A DNA stretch of 64,000 nt from NCBI GenBank assembly GCA_008477525.1, contig SPDT01000005.1, positions 2,170,001 to 2,234,000 of the forward strand, written 5' to 3'. This stretch comes from Hypomyces perniciosus (lineage: Eukaryota > Ascomycota > Sordariomycetes > Hypocreales > Hypocreaceae). Shown one piece after another: positions 21,833 to 35,900 of the stretch; the first letter of the stretch is position 1; every line of letters begins with the position of its first letter. Both the position numbers and the translations under genes were made by a program. Under the pieces are notes generated by a model, which made no database searches, was not told the DNA's origin, and saw only the letters and a program-made list of their open reading frames with translations.

Positions 21833-23650
21833 TCAATCTGCGTCAACCAACTCCTCATCCTCATCAAAATCATCCTCATCGTCACCGTCCTCGTCGTAAT
21901 CGTCCTCATCGTCGTCCATATCGTCATCTTCGTCTTCATCCATGTCTTCATGATCATCGTCATCTTCATCCTCATTATCATTGTCTGTCGCGGCACTAAT
22001 AAGGAGCAAATTGTGGGTATACTCACTCGCCAAGCCACTCGCTGTTGTCCAACCATTGCGCCGCTGTTGAACTTCATTCATACCGTGAGAAGCCGTTTCA
22101 GCAATATAGTGCAGCTCGTCTAAAGTGTTAGCGTTGCAATTTGTGAAGACGCCATCGATGCTTTTCTGCCAGGAGGAAGTGGTGTTCTCCACGGCTATCT
22201 GGTACGCGTTGGTGTCATAGTCGGTGACCTTCCAGTGAGGCTGCCGATCGATAAGTTGGTCAAGCATCCAGTCATACTTAGAATCTGGGGGCAAGAATTC
22301 AACCGGTTGCCCTGACGGGGTGTTCGGCTGTCTGACACCCATGACGACTTCAACAAAGCGTTGGGAGACGCTGCGCCCAAGTCCACATGGGCCGGTGAAA
22401 TCGAATTTGAGGTTAGCCTCGATATCATCCATGAGATACTGATCGTACGTCAAGAATGATGCTCGACAAATGCGCAGATGGCGTGCAAAGTATCTGAGTA
22501 CTATGGCAATCCATCGGCAACCGAAACCGGGTCGTTCATTCGGAACGCCGACCCAGAGCACCTTCTGGCTGTCCTCATTCCAATCGCTCGATTGTTCCGC
22601 TTTCAGGTAGACTTCGTTCAGGTAAATCTCCTGGAGGGTCTCTCCAAACTCTTCACTAAGCTGAAACATGGCTTCTGGGGTGATTTCAAGCCGTTTCAGC
22701 TCCAGACAGGTAAGATTGTTGAGCATGAGACGAGGCGCGGGTAGGCCACGCCATCTCCAGTCGTCCAAGGGCATGTGAAAGTACTTTGTCTGCTTCACTC
22801 CACGATGTGGCCTATCGTCGTGGTCCATACCTACGATGCAGAGGCTCTGCAGGTGTTGGGCACGTTCGATAACGTTCCAGAAACAGGATCCAAACACGTC
22901 CACTCGCTCAGCTTCCGTTGAGTGGCGGCGGAGGGTGATGACGAGATGTTCTAGAACAGCTACAGTCTTCATAATGTTCTTGATGTCGCTCGGGTTCAAC
23001 CAAAGACTGCAAAGGGCGACATCTGTAACATTTTCGAGCACCATGACCTTCAAGGAGACGGGGTCTTGCTCGTGCCGCTCAGCCAACGCCTTGAATGTGT
23101 TGGCGAGCACGATGGTGGTTGCACTGCAGTGTCTCCCTACAAGCTGGAAGGGGAGGTTGAGGCGTAGTCGTTCGATTTCACGGCAGTTGAATAGCAAACT
23201 ATCAACAGCATTGAAATATTCCATTTCGGTAAAGGTTGCGTCGCTCATGCAATACTTCTGGAGGGACTGACAGAAGACTTCCATCGCGGGTACCCGGGCG
23301 AATACAGTATTGAGGAAATTGACTTCCACTGCTACATGTCAATGCAAATATCGTGTACGGAGTATATAGAACAAAGACTCACCGTCATCTCGCAAAACCA
23401 TCATATCTATGTATAGGCTCTTGCAATGGTATCCGATGGTCTGCAAGGCATCCGTCTGCGGTCGTGGCTTAGTGCTGGCCTTGTTGAGACGTGAGAATTC
23501 TAGCTCGAGCGTGCGGCACACAAATGGTTTCAGTATGCGATCAAAAAGCCGGCAAACGAGGCGAAGCTCGAGGACGTCATTCTTAAATTCGGAGTAAACA
23601 TATGCTTTGAGGATCGCGTCAACGAGCTCATATGGGAGTCGATCCATCAC
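21833..23650 (-). CDS. F-box protein with an acidic C-terminal tail
   Basis: Exons are complement(23383..23650) and (21833..23331), joined over a 51-nt intron (GTGAGT..TAG), giving 588 residues. The N-terminus MMDRLPYELVDAILKAYV with VLELRLVCRLFDRILKPFV is F-box-like, the motif that recruits Skp1 in SCF ubiquitin ligases. The middle 450 residues show irregular Leu-rich segments (LTCLELKRLEITPEAMFQL, LQEIYLNEVYL), which suggests a target-binding surface like that of fungal F-box/LRR-type proteins. The last ~50 residues are nearly all Asp/Glu. The intron carries a TACGGAGTA/TACTCCGTA copy (23356-23364). The target is unknown; such genes are numerous and variable in filamentous fungi. Confidence 0.85.
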
Positions 23651-26600
23651 GTCTGGCGATTTGTTGGACTGAGGTGGCGATTCAACTGCTCGTATGCATC
23701 TAGCGCCGGATGATGGAATAGACTTCAGTTCGGTTATGGGAGAGCGATTATCGTTATTGGTTTGCAGAAGCGTCGCTCAACAGTGCCTGAACAAGTTTGG
23801 GCTGGTAGAAAGAGGCACGAACACGAGTAGGGGCGGCAGTTGTAGAGTGGTGGTGATGGTGGTGACATATCATGGAGGAAGACAGGTCCTAGCGTCAAAA
23901 GAGACGTGTTTTACGCCATGCAGCGCAGCCCCCCCCCCTCACTTGTTTGCCTAGGCGCCTACCCTATTAGATCATGCCTGTTTTGCATATCTCTATTCCA
24001 TCCTCTCGCCATGAGCAAACAATGTTGATGGTGAGCATTTGATAGGTCAAGTTACGATGCATAAATCCGATGCTGCATGAGTTGGCAATCCTTTAATCGA
24101 GATAACGGCACAAGATCACGGCGTTATATAACAGATACTATTATTACTACCAGGCAATCGAGACACGCATCCACACAGCGGAGAACGATCGCCTGCAGCT
24201 ATAACATAAGCTCGGACACACTACCCGGATTAGTGTCCGCGAACACGCATAAGTTGAGGCTCAGTTCTGTGCATCTCAACCGTATTTGTGCCTGCAGGCA
24301 CAGGCCATTCTCCCATCGGTCACCTGGGTCGCCAAACAAATTGAAGAGGAACAGCAATTTCTGAAGCGAGAGCCCGGATCATTGATGCTTTTGCAATGGA
24401 TCAGGAGCCAGCAGCGGTTGATGAGATTGATCCAGCCCTGGAGTTGTCATAATAGACCGGTCAGACATGTGGACAATCCTTGGACGCACAACAATCGTGG
24501 GGGAATGTTTGACATATGTACGGAGTAGTACTTCGTACATACGAGTATGTGGCATTCGAGGCAGGCCACGATGCTCATATGCACATTATCATGGAGTCGC
24601 GCACTCGCCTATGCAAACACTAGACATCGCCCACCCTCATGGTGGGGGCTAGTGGATGTGGTGGCTGTGGCTAGCGGCCGCTTGCCGCTGGAACTGTTAC
24701 TGGTTGGTGCACTCCCTATCGTGTTTTCGCCAACAAGCTGTTGTCCTCCATTGTCAAAAGATGGGGTAAGAAATACGAAGTTTTGCATGAAGTAGTAGTA
24801 CTACTACGACTACTATTGTTACTCGTAGTACGGAGTCCTCCGTAGAGCAGGGAGTAGTACCGCGTGCCCGGCCTCTCGATGGAAATGAGATGGCTCGGGG
24901 ATGGAGGTGGTCGGGGGTATGCTGTTTGATAACGACAATATAACAGAAACAGAATGTAAGATTGTTCTGTCCTACCACGGTACGGAGTACTACGGGTAAA
25001 ATGAGCACTGGAGCGATAGTAGTAGTACTACTGGTATACGAGTGCTCAGGCGTTTCAATGCTTCGTGAGCACGCTCTGGTCCCACGATGAAACAGGAAGT
25101 TCGGCATCCAAAGCCGAATCGCTTCTGGAGCTGGGCAAAGTCACGTCGTCATTGTCGTCGATTCTCTGTCGGTGACAAGCCACAGTTAACCACAGCCCAG
25201 GCCTAATGCTCTGCTTCCGTCATATCTGGTGTTTAGGTATGTTTACGGCAGCAAACGGCCGGGTGATGTACCTGATACCCCTGTCAGGTACCGAAAAGTA
25301 CCTCGGAGCCAGTGCCAGGGGAAATCGGCACGAGTTGCGGGGCACAATTGGCCACCATGATTGGCGACTCTCCCAGAGCTTGGGCTGTTGTGGCGGGAGC
25401 TTCCAGCTTATTCCAGCAGATCAGAGCTGGCAGCCACTGCGGCAAATCGGCTGCGATAGATGCACGATACCTGTAGATATAACAATCCGCAATAAATAGA
25501 CCGGAACACCGGAACATCGAGCGTCTTTCCGAGTATTTGTACAGAGTACTTCGTACTGCTCGTTTGGATAACTGCGAAAACATCTTGTGATTGGGGAGCG
25601 ACGGCAACTGCCAAGCGAGTCAATTACGAGATAGAGAGGGGGTGCCACAACCATATTTTGCGTGCATAGGCACCTAGGAAACGTTGCGCCGTCATCAGTC
25701 TTACACGCTAGCCGAGTGGCTGACTTGTGCTTTACATCAATTTTTGGTAGTACTCGTAGTAGTAATATGTAGTACTACTAATAATAGTAGTCCGTATGCA
25801 TGGAGTAGGTAATATCGATTTGTTCGAGCACTGCGGAACGTCAAGACTGACAAGAATTATCCTGACATCAAACGCTGACAGCACGACAATATATGGGAAT
25901 GGAAAGCCATCGGACGAAGCGGTCGGAAGCAGAAGCGATGAGGTCGAAATCCCGACCTGATGATTCCGGCCTGTCGTGTGTCGTGTGCCAAGGGCGCTTT
26001 CGCCGCCGCTATGGCAACGGGGTGCATTTCTCACACAGTACATGAGGCCGTGGTCAGAATCTGTGACATCACCAGAGCCACTGTTGCAGATGAAGCATCA
26101 GCGACATGAAACAACGCACTACTAGCTTAAAAATATCTATACAGATCTGCGTAGATGTTGAAAACAGCAGCCATTATTAGGATTAGTATGGAGTACTCGG
26201 TATTATTGGTATTGGAATAGTTCTTGTACTTACACCTACGCACAGAGCACGGCCTTTTGACTCTGACGACGAACGAGATACATCCAAGACACCTGTTATT
26301 TAGCGCACGGAGTGGGTAGCACCATCTTACCCTGGCTAGCCTGGCCTGGCCTCGAGATAAGCCTAAGATGGGTCTAGACGGAGAGAACTCGGTCTGCTTG
26401 GGCCCATCGTGAGTCGCCATTGGACATTGAGAGTTCAGCGAATCTGCGTGCATACTATCAGGTACATCCGGTACATGCCCGCATGCAGCAGTACCTGGGG
26501 CTTTTGCTGTGCTGGAAGCATCTAATAAGTGAGATGAGAAAAAAAAAAGTGAGGCCAAGCCGAGAAAAGCATTGCCTAGGGTAATCAAAAACCGTCACCC

Positions 26601-26973
26601 GCTTTCCCATGACCTCTTTTCGGCCTCGCCCTTGCTTCACCATATTTAGGTAGTTGACAGTCCTGCTAGCTGGTCGGGCCTTCTCTCTCTTTCCCTTCCG
26701 CAGTCGCCTCCAAAACCCACACCTTTGTTCTGGGCCTCACCTCTTCCTCTCCTCCTTTCTTCCTCTCTTCTCACAACACAACTCCATCACCATAACAAAC
26801 CGCATGAGCATCGCATCATCATAATAAGCACTGCCCTCTCCGTCCGTTCCGTCCGCACCGGCCGCCCGCTTGCCTCTTTTTTTTTTGTGCCGTATCCAGC
26901 TACAGAGCCTAGATACCCCATTGTGCCTTTGCGCCTTGGATTCGCCAGTCTCGTCAAATCAACCACAATCACA
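23651..26973. other. 3.3 kb divergent spacer
   Basis: No credible gene. It contains several motif-family copies, including the near-perfect TACGGAGTCCTCCGTA (24829-24844), CTAC/GTAG inverted runs near 24792-24815, and pyrimidine-rich DNA just before the DUF7707 gene (about 26690-26890), typical of fungal core promoters. Confidence 0.6.
24829..24844. repeat. Imperfect palindrome TACGGAGTCCTCCGTA
   Basis: Two 7-bp inverted arms TACGGAG/CTCCGTA around a TC centre: a one-step variant of the 16-bp palindrome at 7003 and 9672. Confidence 0.85.
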
Positions 26974-27691
26974 ATGCGTTTCTCCGCTGTCTTCGTCGCC
27001 CTCGCCGCCACCGCGGTGTCGGCCCAGGTCCAGAACTACACCAGTTCGCTCAACATGACGATTGACCCTAACACGGTTCCTCAGCAGCAGCGCGGTAAGT
27101 TGTTGCTTTGCCCTGCCTATCATGCACTCACCCAATCGCCGCTTGCTGACCTCGCATCTTTCCAGCTGTTTGGTGCCAGGCCCAGACCAACACTTGCCAG
27201 GTTCTCTGCAACCGGAACGCAAACGACAACAACTGCAACCAGGTTAGTTTTTGACAAGATCCTTGATCTACAATGCAAGGCAGTCGCGCTGATCGCATCC
27301 ACAACAGGCCACCCTCTCGTACGACTGCACGTGCGCCTCCAACAACTCGGCTCCTGGTCTCCAGTACTACACTCAGACCTTGCCCACCTTCATCTGCCAG
27401 CAGCTCTTCAGCAACTGCATCCAGCAAAATGTCGGCAGCCAGACTGGCCAAACCGCTTGCAAGAATAACATTGAGAGCCTTTGCGGAAAGGCCGTTCCTT
27501 CCAGCGCTGCCACCACTGGTGATTCCGATAGCAGCACTACGGCAGCTGCTACTGGCACCACCTCTGCTCCTACTGGCAGCTCCACGGCCAAGTCCACGTC
27601 GACCCACGCCTGGGCTGGTCCTACCCTGGCCCCTGGTGGCACTGGTGCGGTTGCTGTCGCCGCCGCCGGTCTTTTGGCGTACCTTCTCTAG
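26974..27691 (+). CDS. GPI-anchored cysteine-rich protein (DUF7707-like)
   Basis: Exons are 26974..27094, 27166..27242 and 27308..27691, with introns GTAAGT..CAG (71 nt) and GTTAGT..CAG (65 nt), giving 193 residues. Residues 1-17 are a signal peptide (MRFSAVFVALAATAVSA). The mature part has ten cysteines (AVWCQAQTNTCQVLCNR, then NCNQATLSYDCTC, FICQQLFSNCIQQ, ACKNNIESLC), the pattern of the fungal DUF7707 domain. A Ser/Thr-rich stalk follows, then a hydrophobic C-terminal tail (GAVAVAAAGLLAYLL) with small residues before it, as for GPI attachment. It is likely displayed on the plasma membrane or wall. The family resembles CFEM proteins in layout, but its function is unknown to me. Confidence 0.9.
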
Positions 27692-29848
27692 ACAGCTGAG
27701 CCTCCCACCCCAGGTACCGGCATGTTGTATCTGGCATGCTTGCTAGGTGGAGGCAGTTGGTTGACGCCCGGTTGAGGGATTGTCTTCGCTTCTCTGTACC
27801 CACTTTGTTATCTAGTACACTTTTTTTCCCACTCGAAAACATGCAATTGCACTTTGACGACCCGAGGATGAAGGAATGATCGAGGGCCTAATGATAGCTT
27901 TTTGTTTGACGGGTTCCGAGGGTGACGATGCATTCCATGCATGTCTCTCGGGCCCTTGGCATTTTATGGTGTTCAGGCTGCGGGCCTGCGTTTAGGGGAT
28001 GGCGTGGTAGAGAAGATGCAGTATTGACTTTTTGAAGATTTTTTTTTCGCTGCTTGTTGATTCCCACAGTTCATGGCAGAGGCGAAGGGGGGTAGGAAAA
28101 CTTTGTTGTTGCGACATAGAAAATGTCATCAGGTCTTTGGACAAGCCATTGCGCCACACTGTCCACCAAAGTGATGTTGAATTGTATTGTGACATGCCAA
28201 TTGAGGCTAAAATACCATCTTTTGGGTCGAAGCCTGAGCAGTGGCCGTAGAAAAGGCTGATAGTATCCTCGAAGTCTCTGAGGCGATTTTATATCCGCAA
28301 CTCCATTTGCTGCGACGAACACCAGGGGGTTGTTTGTATTGAAGCAGGAAACAGAAAGACCTATTCTTGATGAGGTCCGAGGGGCAACTGAATCGGCAGT
28401 AGTTGTGGAATTTCCTTCTCGCATCAGCGAAGACGGGCAAATGATGCATGGAGAGAACGTTGAGCGATTTCTCCGTAGCCGTGGAAGCTCCACGAAAACT
28501 CATATATATATATATGCATGTGTAGACTATTCTTCCTTAAACTATATGTCCACGAGACTGTCCTGTAGAGGAGCTGTGATTTGCCCGTCTCTCGATATAT
28601 TCCTCAAAGAAGCCTCTGGATCGTAGGCTTTGGTAAACGTTTGATGACACTGTGTGTCGATATCCCAAGACATATGTACAGGAATCTACCTCTCGAAAAA
28701 CCTTGGTGCCAAAACCCCTACGTATAGTCTTGCATATATAATTACTGTGTTGAAGCGAACTGGAAAATCGGAAGAAATCTTCCCAGCATCGATTTGTTAT
28801 TCCTGATTCCGACTACGAGCTCAATGAGATTGCTTTTACGCACTGCTGATCTTACTTATCGTCCCAGTTAATCACTTGGCTGTTGGAAGACTCACTGATG
28901 CAACATGAAATGGCCTTTCATCCCCAATTTACTCTATGACCAGTGACTTACTCACCCGCCACCCCTCGTTCTCATGATGGAATGGTCATGGGAAGCAAGA
29001 ATTATTTTCACCGACGGGCGCCACGGGTCAGGAAAACACGCAAGCAACAAGTAAGGAAATATAAAGGGAAACCTTCTTCTGAGCTATATTTCTATGTGCT
29101 TCACATTCAAGTTTCTTGAGGAATTGTTAGTGTTCAGATACACTACCTAACAGCTGTTCATGATCTAGTCACCTGGCTGCTCAAACCTGCCTTCCAGACA
29201 GGCGTCTGGATTCCACAACACCATCAAGGCCGATCTAACAGACGTCCTACAAGAGTTCTGTGTCAAAAAAATTCGACATGAAGAAGACAGGCTTTGCGGC
29301 ATGTACGGCAGAGGACAAGCTTCGTTCGCGGCAGAAGCTTTAGAGGCACAGTAAACAAGGGGACCAGAGCTGACAATGGATGGAATCAAACAGGAGCGGC
29401 ACAGTGAATATAATGACACTAACAGTGGACTGTCAGAGTGAAGAAAGAGTTGTTGAACTCTCCAGTCGGCCCCCCGTCAAAATGGTATGTATTCAGGAAA
29501 TAGCTAGCAAACATCTACCGAGTACGGTTGGCCACCGGCGGCCCAACTCGACGGGCATATATGCATTTAATCGTTTCCCTCGATGATAATATTGGCAACG
29601 GATTGTGTTGAAGATCACATTATTGCAGATGGAATGCCATGGTGCGAACCCCCGTCCCAACCAACCACGAGTTGTCGAAAAGTGACTGTTCATTCACGGA
29701 GCTAAAGCAGCCATTGCAAAGCAAGTAGACTACGTGACTTCGAATCTTTAGGCATCTTGTCTCCTCAACCCAACGGGAAGAATAACCAAAAAGAATGATA
29801 AAAATATGTCCAAGAAGAAAGAGCCTGAGGAGGCAAAAAAGAAAGTGG
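27692..29848. other. Spacer between the DUF7707 gene and tRNA-Val
   Basis: 2.2 kb without a supportable gene. The first ~250 bp are the 3' region of the DUF7707 gene. A short AT run lies at 28502-28515. Confidence 0.6.
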
Positions 29849-29937
29849 TGATTCCGCCCGGGCTCGAACCGGGGACCTTTTCGGTGGTGTCAACTAAACT
29901 GTTAACGAAATGTCATGACCAACTAGACCACGGAACC
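29849..29937 (-). tRNA. tRNA-Val(AAC) with a 15-nt intron
   Basis: The 89-nt gene folds as a cloverleaf: acceptor GGTTCCG paired with CGGAATC (one G-U), a short D stem GTC/GAC, an anticodon stem TTTCG/CGAAA, and a T arm CCCGG-TTCGAGC-CCGGG. The anticodon AAC is at 29901-29903. The intron (29885-29899) follows position 37, the canonical site. The spliced length is 74 nt with discriminator A. It stands alone in a gene-poor stretch. Confidence 0.95.
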
Positions 29938-32900
29938 AATCTCTTTGATGGAAAGACGGTGCGGTATTTAATATTATGGACCAGTCTCATAGAGGTGTGG
30001 AGCGGATTCCCGCAACTGCTAGCCCCGCTTAAAGAACACTATGGAAATATCTACTAGTCTATACCATTAGAATCATAAATTCATCGGCATTCTCAGAGTG
30101 CTCTCCTTTTCTTTGATGCTTGGGATACGTTCCAGCTTACGGAATCCTAGGACTAGATGATAGTGATGATGGTGAAAGCGGTCATGGGCCCACTTCTCCG
30201 GGCGGCCCCACTCCGGCTCTCTTGATGACAAATGCCCGTGTGTGCAGCCCAGCCTCCTTGGTGTACTCCGTAAACGGCATTGATATGGTATCATTCTCCT
30301 TCTCGAGTAAAATTCTCGGCGTGGCTTGCTTGGCTCGGCCAACTAGGAACGAACAACGTTCGATCCGGTTGTGAACAGACCCCTGGCATATCAATGCGCA
30401 CCCAGGCAAACGGCGATTCTCCAAGATCTTTTGCTAGGTATGGAGTGTTTACTGTCCAACGCCGTGTTGCTACTGTCATGAATAAATCATTAATCTAGGC
30501 GCCTCGAAAACGCAGCGGTCGTAGAGGTGTCAATGTGTCCACTTCGGCTATAACTTCCCTTTTCTCCGTTAGAAGCCAAGAAGGATGGGGAACATCACCA
30601 GAGGCTTCGATCGATTCGATCCGAGTGACAGGTTTTGACAGGTCTGTGCGACGATGCCAACCAACAACGCGGGGGGCTGACGAATCCACAATGATCGCCG
30701 AATGGATACTGTCTCGGAGTTTCTGAAAAGAAGACTTGTGGAAGCGAGCTCACGTGGATCAACTAGATGGAGATTTATGCTTTGCGACTCCATACAATAC
30801 GAGAGACATGAGAGCTTAGAGCCTATGCGCAGTAGGATGCATGAGGACGAAACGATATCCTAAACGAGCAGCTGTATCTGGGAGGTGCATGACATGGACT
30901 CAAGTTGCCAAGTCATACTAAACCCATCCACCTGAACAATGGGCACCAATTTTCCGGGAGTGAGAACCCACAGACTTGTACATACTACACACAGACGCAT
31001 ATAGTTTGTTGGAGAAGATACTAATGACGATGAGCTACTTGGTAGAAAGGTCCATGCTGTGCGGCTGGCTTCGTCAATGCGCGCCCCACGGGAAGTGCAA
31101 TGGCATATGTACTATGTATTAGTTTGGGGCTCCGTTGGTTGGTTGGTTGGTTAGTCGTCGCACCACTTCGGAATGAAAGATCTCGCACAGGTTTCCAGAA
31201 TAAGCTCGTCCTTGAGACGGAAGAAAAGAAAATGCCAAGCGGAGGATTTGCTAGTCGCTTATCGCGGGCGTGGCGTTTTGCTTCAAGAGATCTTCAGACA
31301 ACGACGCTGTACCACGTGGAGGTGTTGGCCGCATTGATGAGTCAAGGAGCCCCCTTCAAGTGTGCAGCTTCGAGGGTAGGGTAAAGAGGGTAAGGTAAAG
31401 AATTGGAAATGAGCTGAACCTTTTCTGCCCAATCAATGAGCTTTATTCTTAGTCTTTTGGTGGTGTTGCAATGATGTCTGTGAGTGAAGAATGGGGTTAC
31501 ATCAAGTTGCCTTGTTGGGATAGGCCAGCCTTGCGAGAATGTATGAGGTTGACAGCAATAGCCAACGACGTGACAGAGAGCAACATAACATACGACGACC
31601 TCAAACGTGGCTCATCATTCGGTGTCAACATCGATGCAAGCCGCTTTGTTCACTTATCAACACCGGGCGTGATGAATCCTTCAGTGGCGTTCTTCAATGC
31701 ACATATGACTACTTCGTACGAAGTACGCTGTCTATTTTTATAACATCCAATAACAATATCATCATGGGCCCCGGGCCTCTATTCATACCACTTCTTCAGG
31801 TTGACCTGTCTGCTGCATTTGGGGGCTGTTGTTGGGCAGTAATATGTAACCCAGTGCACCATGGCCAATGAACGATTAGTATCGCATGAAGGAAGTACTC
31901 TGCGAATCTTGTTCAACTATCGCCATTGGAGCTTCAATTCAGTCTTACAGCCACGGCAAGCGTCAGTCAATTTTCGTATCGAGTCAATTTGAAGGACTTT
32001 GGAGAGACAACACGATGCGTTTGGGCCATTATCACGAAGCCTATGCTAAAAGTCACCTTCAATGTCGGCCACTGGTGGTTTCATGTATATAGGACCATAA
32101 ACAATAAGGCTTAAGGCCGATGGCCCGAGCTGTCGGGGGCAGCTTTTAGTGTCAAAATTCTTGAAGCTTTTGGGATGTCGACATTTTAACCCGTATCCTC
32201 AAGGATCTTAGGGGAAGATGCGGTAAGCCGCCATTCATGCTATCCCATCGGCAGGATGTCCCCTCGGCAGAATACAAGCGGGCGCGCCAGCAGAGACGTG
32301 TGGTGATTGGTGATTAGCAGCTCTAATGTTCCTTGATGCAATAGCAAAGACCCAAGAGATTAGGTAGGAAGACGAGACCAACCACCCCGGGAAACATTCA
32401 GTATGAAAAACGATAAGGCTGAGAAATTTTAAATGATGCTAAACATTCAATTCCGCAGCTTCCGTGGCTTGAGTGATGAAATTGTCAGCAAATGGTCTTG
32501 CTATACTCTGTACGGAGTAGTATAGTAAGATCGTTTTACGAGCATACCTGTAATGCAAGATAATAGGGCCAGTATTCGGATATGTCACTGGCGTTTTATG
32601 ATACTAGTACGACTTATCTTGCGCCCTGCGGATTGCTTGGCATCGTATGAGTGTAAAAAAAAATACCTAAATCTCTGTAACACACAGACCGCTGCATTTG
32701 ACTGACTTGTTAACTTCAATATATTGTGGTGGGTAACACAACCTGCTTAGTTAGAGAGTACTGATATTACAGAGGCTCCTATCTTGTGCGTGACGTTCAC
32801 AATGATATCCTTCCCGTCTTTTGTGTGACCTACCGTCGCCTTCGCACTCCGTACTAATACTACCTAACTATAAGCACCCGTCTCAGGATGCCTAGTGGTT

Positions 32901-35900
32901 GGAATGTTCCCACAGTTTGGTTCATGCCGTACGAAGTTCAGGGTAGAGGTGTAAGAATCCATCCCGATATGGAGCTATTATAAAGTGGCATGTTCTTCGC
33001 GGGCGCCGTGCATTATCCGCCGCTAATCTAGCAATTAATTTTATTTATGAATGCTGGTGAGAAGGACTTGTGAGGCACATGATGGGATTGATAACATTGC
33101 TGGTTACGAGTATTGGATGTCGATGGTTTCCAATCCCCAAAGACGGAGGGGCATTATCGACCTCGGCTATCAACTGCAAGACATGCACCGTTTTGTTCTC
33201 CTTTGCTTTTTGTTGGCCCTTTCCGCAAGCACTTTCAGCTTTGCAGGGCCCCTGCAAAACGGGACATTGTTGACGTGGTCGATCTCAGGGGAAAAGGCGA
33301 ATCATTCAGGCCTGACTTGCAGGGATCTGCTGTTCCTTGCAGACTTGGCACGCGGGATACGAGTAAGAAAAAAAGAGAGATTTTACATGAGTGTGTATCA
33401 ACGCCAGATTTGTTAGCAGACCCAGCCATGCAATGCAGTCGAGAAGCAGCCTCATGGAGTTTAGGAATGAGCGGTGTGTAATACTCCGTATCTCATACCA
33501 CCATCTGCAAGAATGGCTTCGTAATATCCAGTGGATGCCGTTCATGCACCAAGACCTTTGCTCTCTAGTAGTAGTAGTCAGCCCTTCACACCCTCTTTGT
33601 TTCCAATGGCAGCCACACCAACCACTCCGAAGAGCTGGCAAAAACGAAACAGCGCCAGCGCGCATGATCATACGCTGCAGGGGGTTAAACGGCCGGCGCT
33701 AGAACAGGTCCCTCTGCTAAGATTTTCTGGTGGTTTGAGGCGATGCTGTGTTGAAACTTGGGAGCGGCCCATCTCCATCCGACACAGCGAAAAAGACGGC
33801 CGCTCCGGCGATGAACGAGCCCTTCAGCCGGCCCCACGCGGAAGGGCTTCTTGTGTGGAGTTCTGGTGATGTGCTTTGCGATTTTTTCTTCTTCTTTTAC
33901 TCCGTACATAGGGTTGTTTTGAAGAATGTACACGTGCTGCGCCAGACGAGCAATTCCGGGTGGAGGATGGAGCAATGAAGGCATTATCCCCGGATAAGCA
34001 TCTTTGTTTCCACATTTCCCGGACCTTACAGAGACTTGTCGGCCAAATGTTTGACTGCTAGTATTAGTAGTACTCGTCTTTGCAAGACAAGCAATACCAC
34101 CGGCGAACAAAGTTGGGTATCAACGCCTGAAAAATATGCCGGAGCATTTGCTCATCACAGATTTGACGGTGAAACGGTGTTGCATGAAATGAAATGACCA
34201 TGTTAATGACTCCAATCACAAGAAAATGCAAGGCACCGATCGACACTGCGATACCCCCGTGGCGTTGTAAGTCGGTGCCATAGTACTTCGTATGTACTGT
34301 GTAGAGCCGAAAGGTGATCTGAGCGTACAATGTGGCTTGAGAGTAGAATGTCTACCTGTCCAGTGGGCGTTCAGTTCGGCGAACAGCTCTCATACAAGAG
34401 ACCGGAGCAGTTAGCTTGAACGGTGGTTGTGGTGGTGGCTTTTGTCGGGCTCTTGGATGTTACTATTGATATGCCATTCAAACGGCTGGCTGGTGTGGAT
34501 GGGTTCCCAGAAGGCTGATCTCAAGGGAGGATACACTAGAGCCAGGCGCCAAGCAGAAGATTGGACAAACAGTGCCAAGAGCTCACATCATAAAGAAGTG
34601 GAAGAAGATCACAAAGTACGAAGGGGTACGTTTCTGAAGTCATGTTCTGAATCTCAGCCTCCGATCACCTCGGTGTGCCAATCCATCCAGTCATTGTCAT
34701 CTGGGGACACCACCAACTAGCCTTTCGTACCATTGACTGCGCTATCGCCGGTCCGCCGTCAATTGTCTTATTCGTTGGTGATGACGCGCGGGCCCTTACA
34801 GACTCAACGCAAGTCATACCTATAATAGCAGGTACGGAGTATGTCCTGGTGGGCCGTTGTGAAGCAAAAGAAAACGAGACTCTGGGAAAAGCATATGCAG
34901 TCTCTTCCTGTGAAACAACAAGCCTCATGGCCCCCAAATCGGCCATATGTGTGTGATATCAAGCCGCGAACTGGCGAATGATTGCTGGGAGTGAGTCAGA
35001 ATTACCGGACCCAAATGTTAGCAATAATACAGAGTACCAAGGTACTCCGTAGTCTTGATGTACACGTTGAGGAGCTTCAACACTGCGTGATAGTGACTAA
35101 CACCACTTATGTCTGAACGCTCTGAAAACCCGTCTTGTTGTCCACCATTGCCCTGTCTCAAACATCAGTCACCTCACGGTGCGAAGCGACTCAATCACCA
35201 TTGCGAAAGCTATCTGATCAAGACTCTTGAATGCGGATAGGTCCGAGAAACAAAAATATCAACCTTTTTTTTTTCTTTGCTTCCTTGCCCTGCTGGTTGA
35301 TCACAACCCCCTTGCATCAGCCTTCCGAACATTTCCGTTCAGCATCCACCGCCTCTACATACTGCGGTAGTAGTTGTAGTTGTAGTATGTAGTACTAGAC
35401 CGGCCTCTCTTTTCCTCCTCCAAGGCGGTCCAGCCAACAGCGGGCCGGCGAAGCAGGTCTTTGCCTTCCTTTTGTCTGTTTGTTTGGTTTTCTTCTGCCG
35501 AAGACCCCATTTGCACAAGTGCATGGTGATCTTTCCTTGTTCTGCCGGTTTGGCTGACATGGCTGGTCTTTCAGCGCACACCGCCTGTGGCATAAACCAA
35601 TGGACCGTGAACGCAACCCCGCATGTCTTAGATGTCTTTGGTCCGCTACGGTTCATCGCGCGGCCACAGAGGCCCCCAAACTTGCAGCCACAAGATGTGC
35701 TGATGCACCTGTACTACGGAGTACGCGCCCGGCTGTAATGCAAGGAGAAGAAGATGCTCCCTTTTCACAAAAAGAAAAGACGTGCGCCAGTTGACGATCC
35801 CGGGGAACTCTACGAGGGAAAGCTGGACGCCCGAGCTTTCTCTCAATATCCTAGACCTGGATAAAAACGGCGTGCCAACTTGACCATGGTTCATAGACCA

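Noticed and set aside
26127..26588. 153-codon - strand ORF with a hydrophobic N-terminus
   Set aside because: The C-terminal half is built from AT-rich repeats; no family and no support for expression.
33183..33416. 77-codon ORF with a signal-peptide-like start (MHRFVLLCFLLALSASTFSF)
   Set aside because: Considered as a small secreted protein, but it has only two cysteines in the mature part, no family, and lies in a desert where chance ORFs of this size are common.
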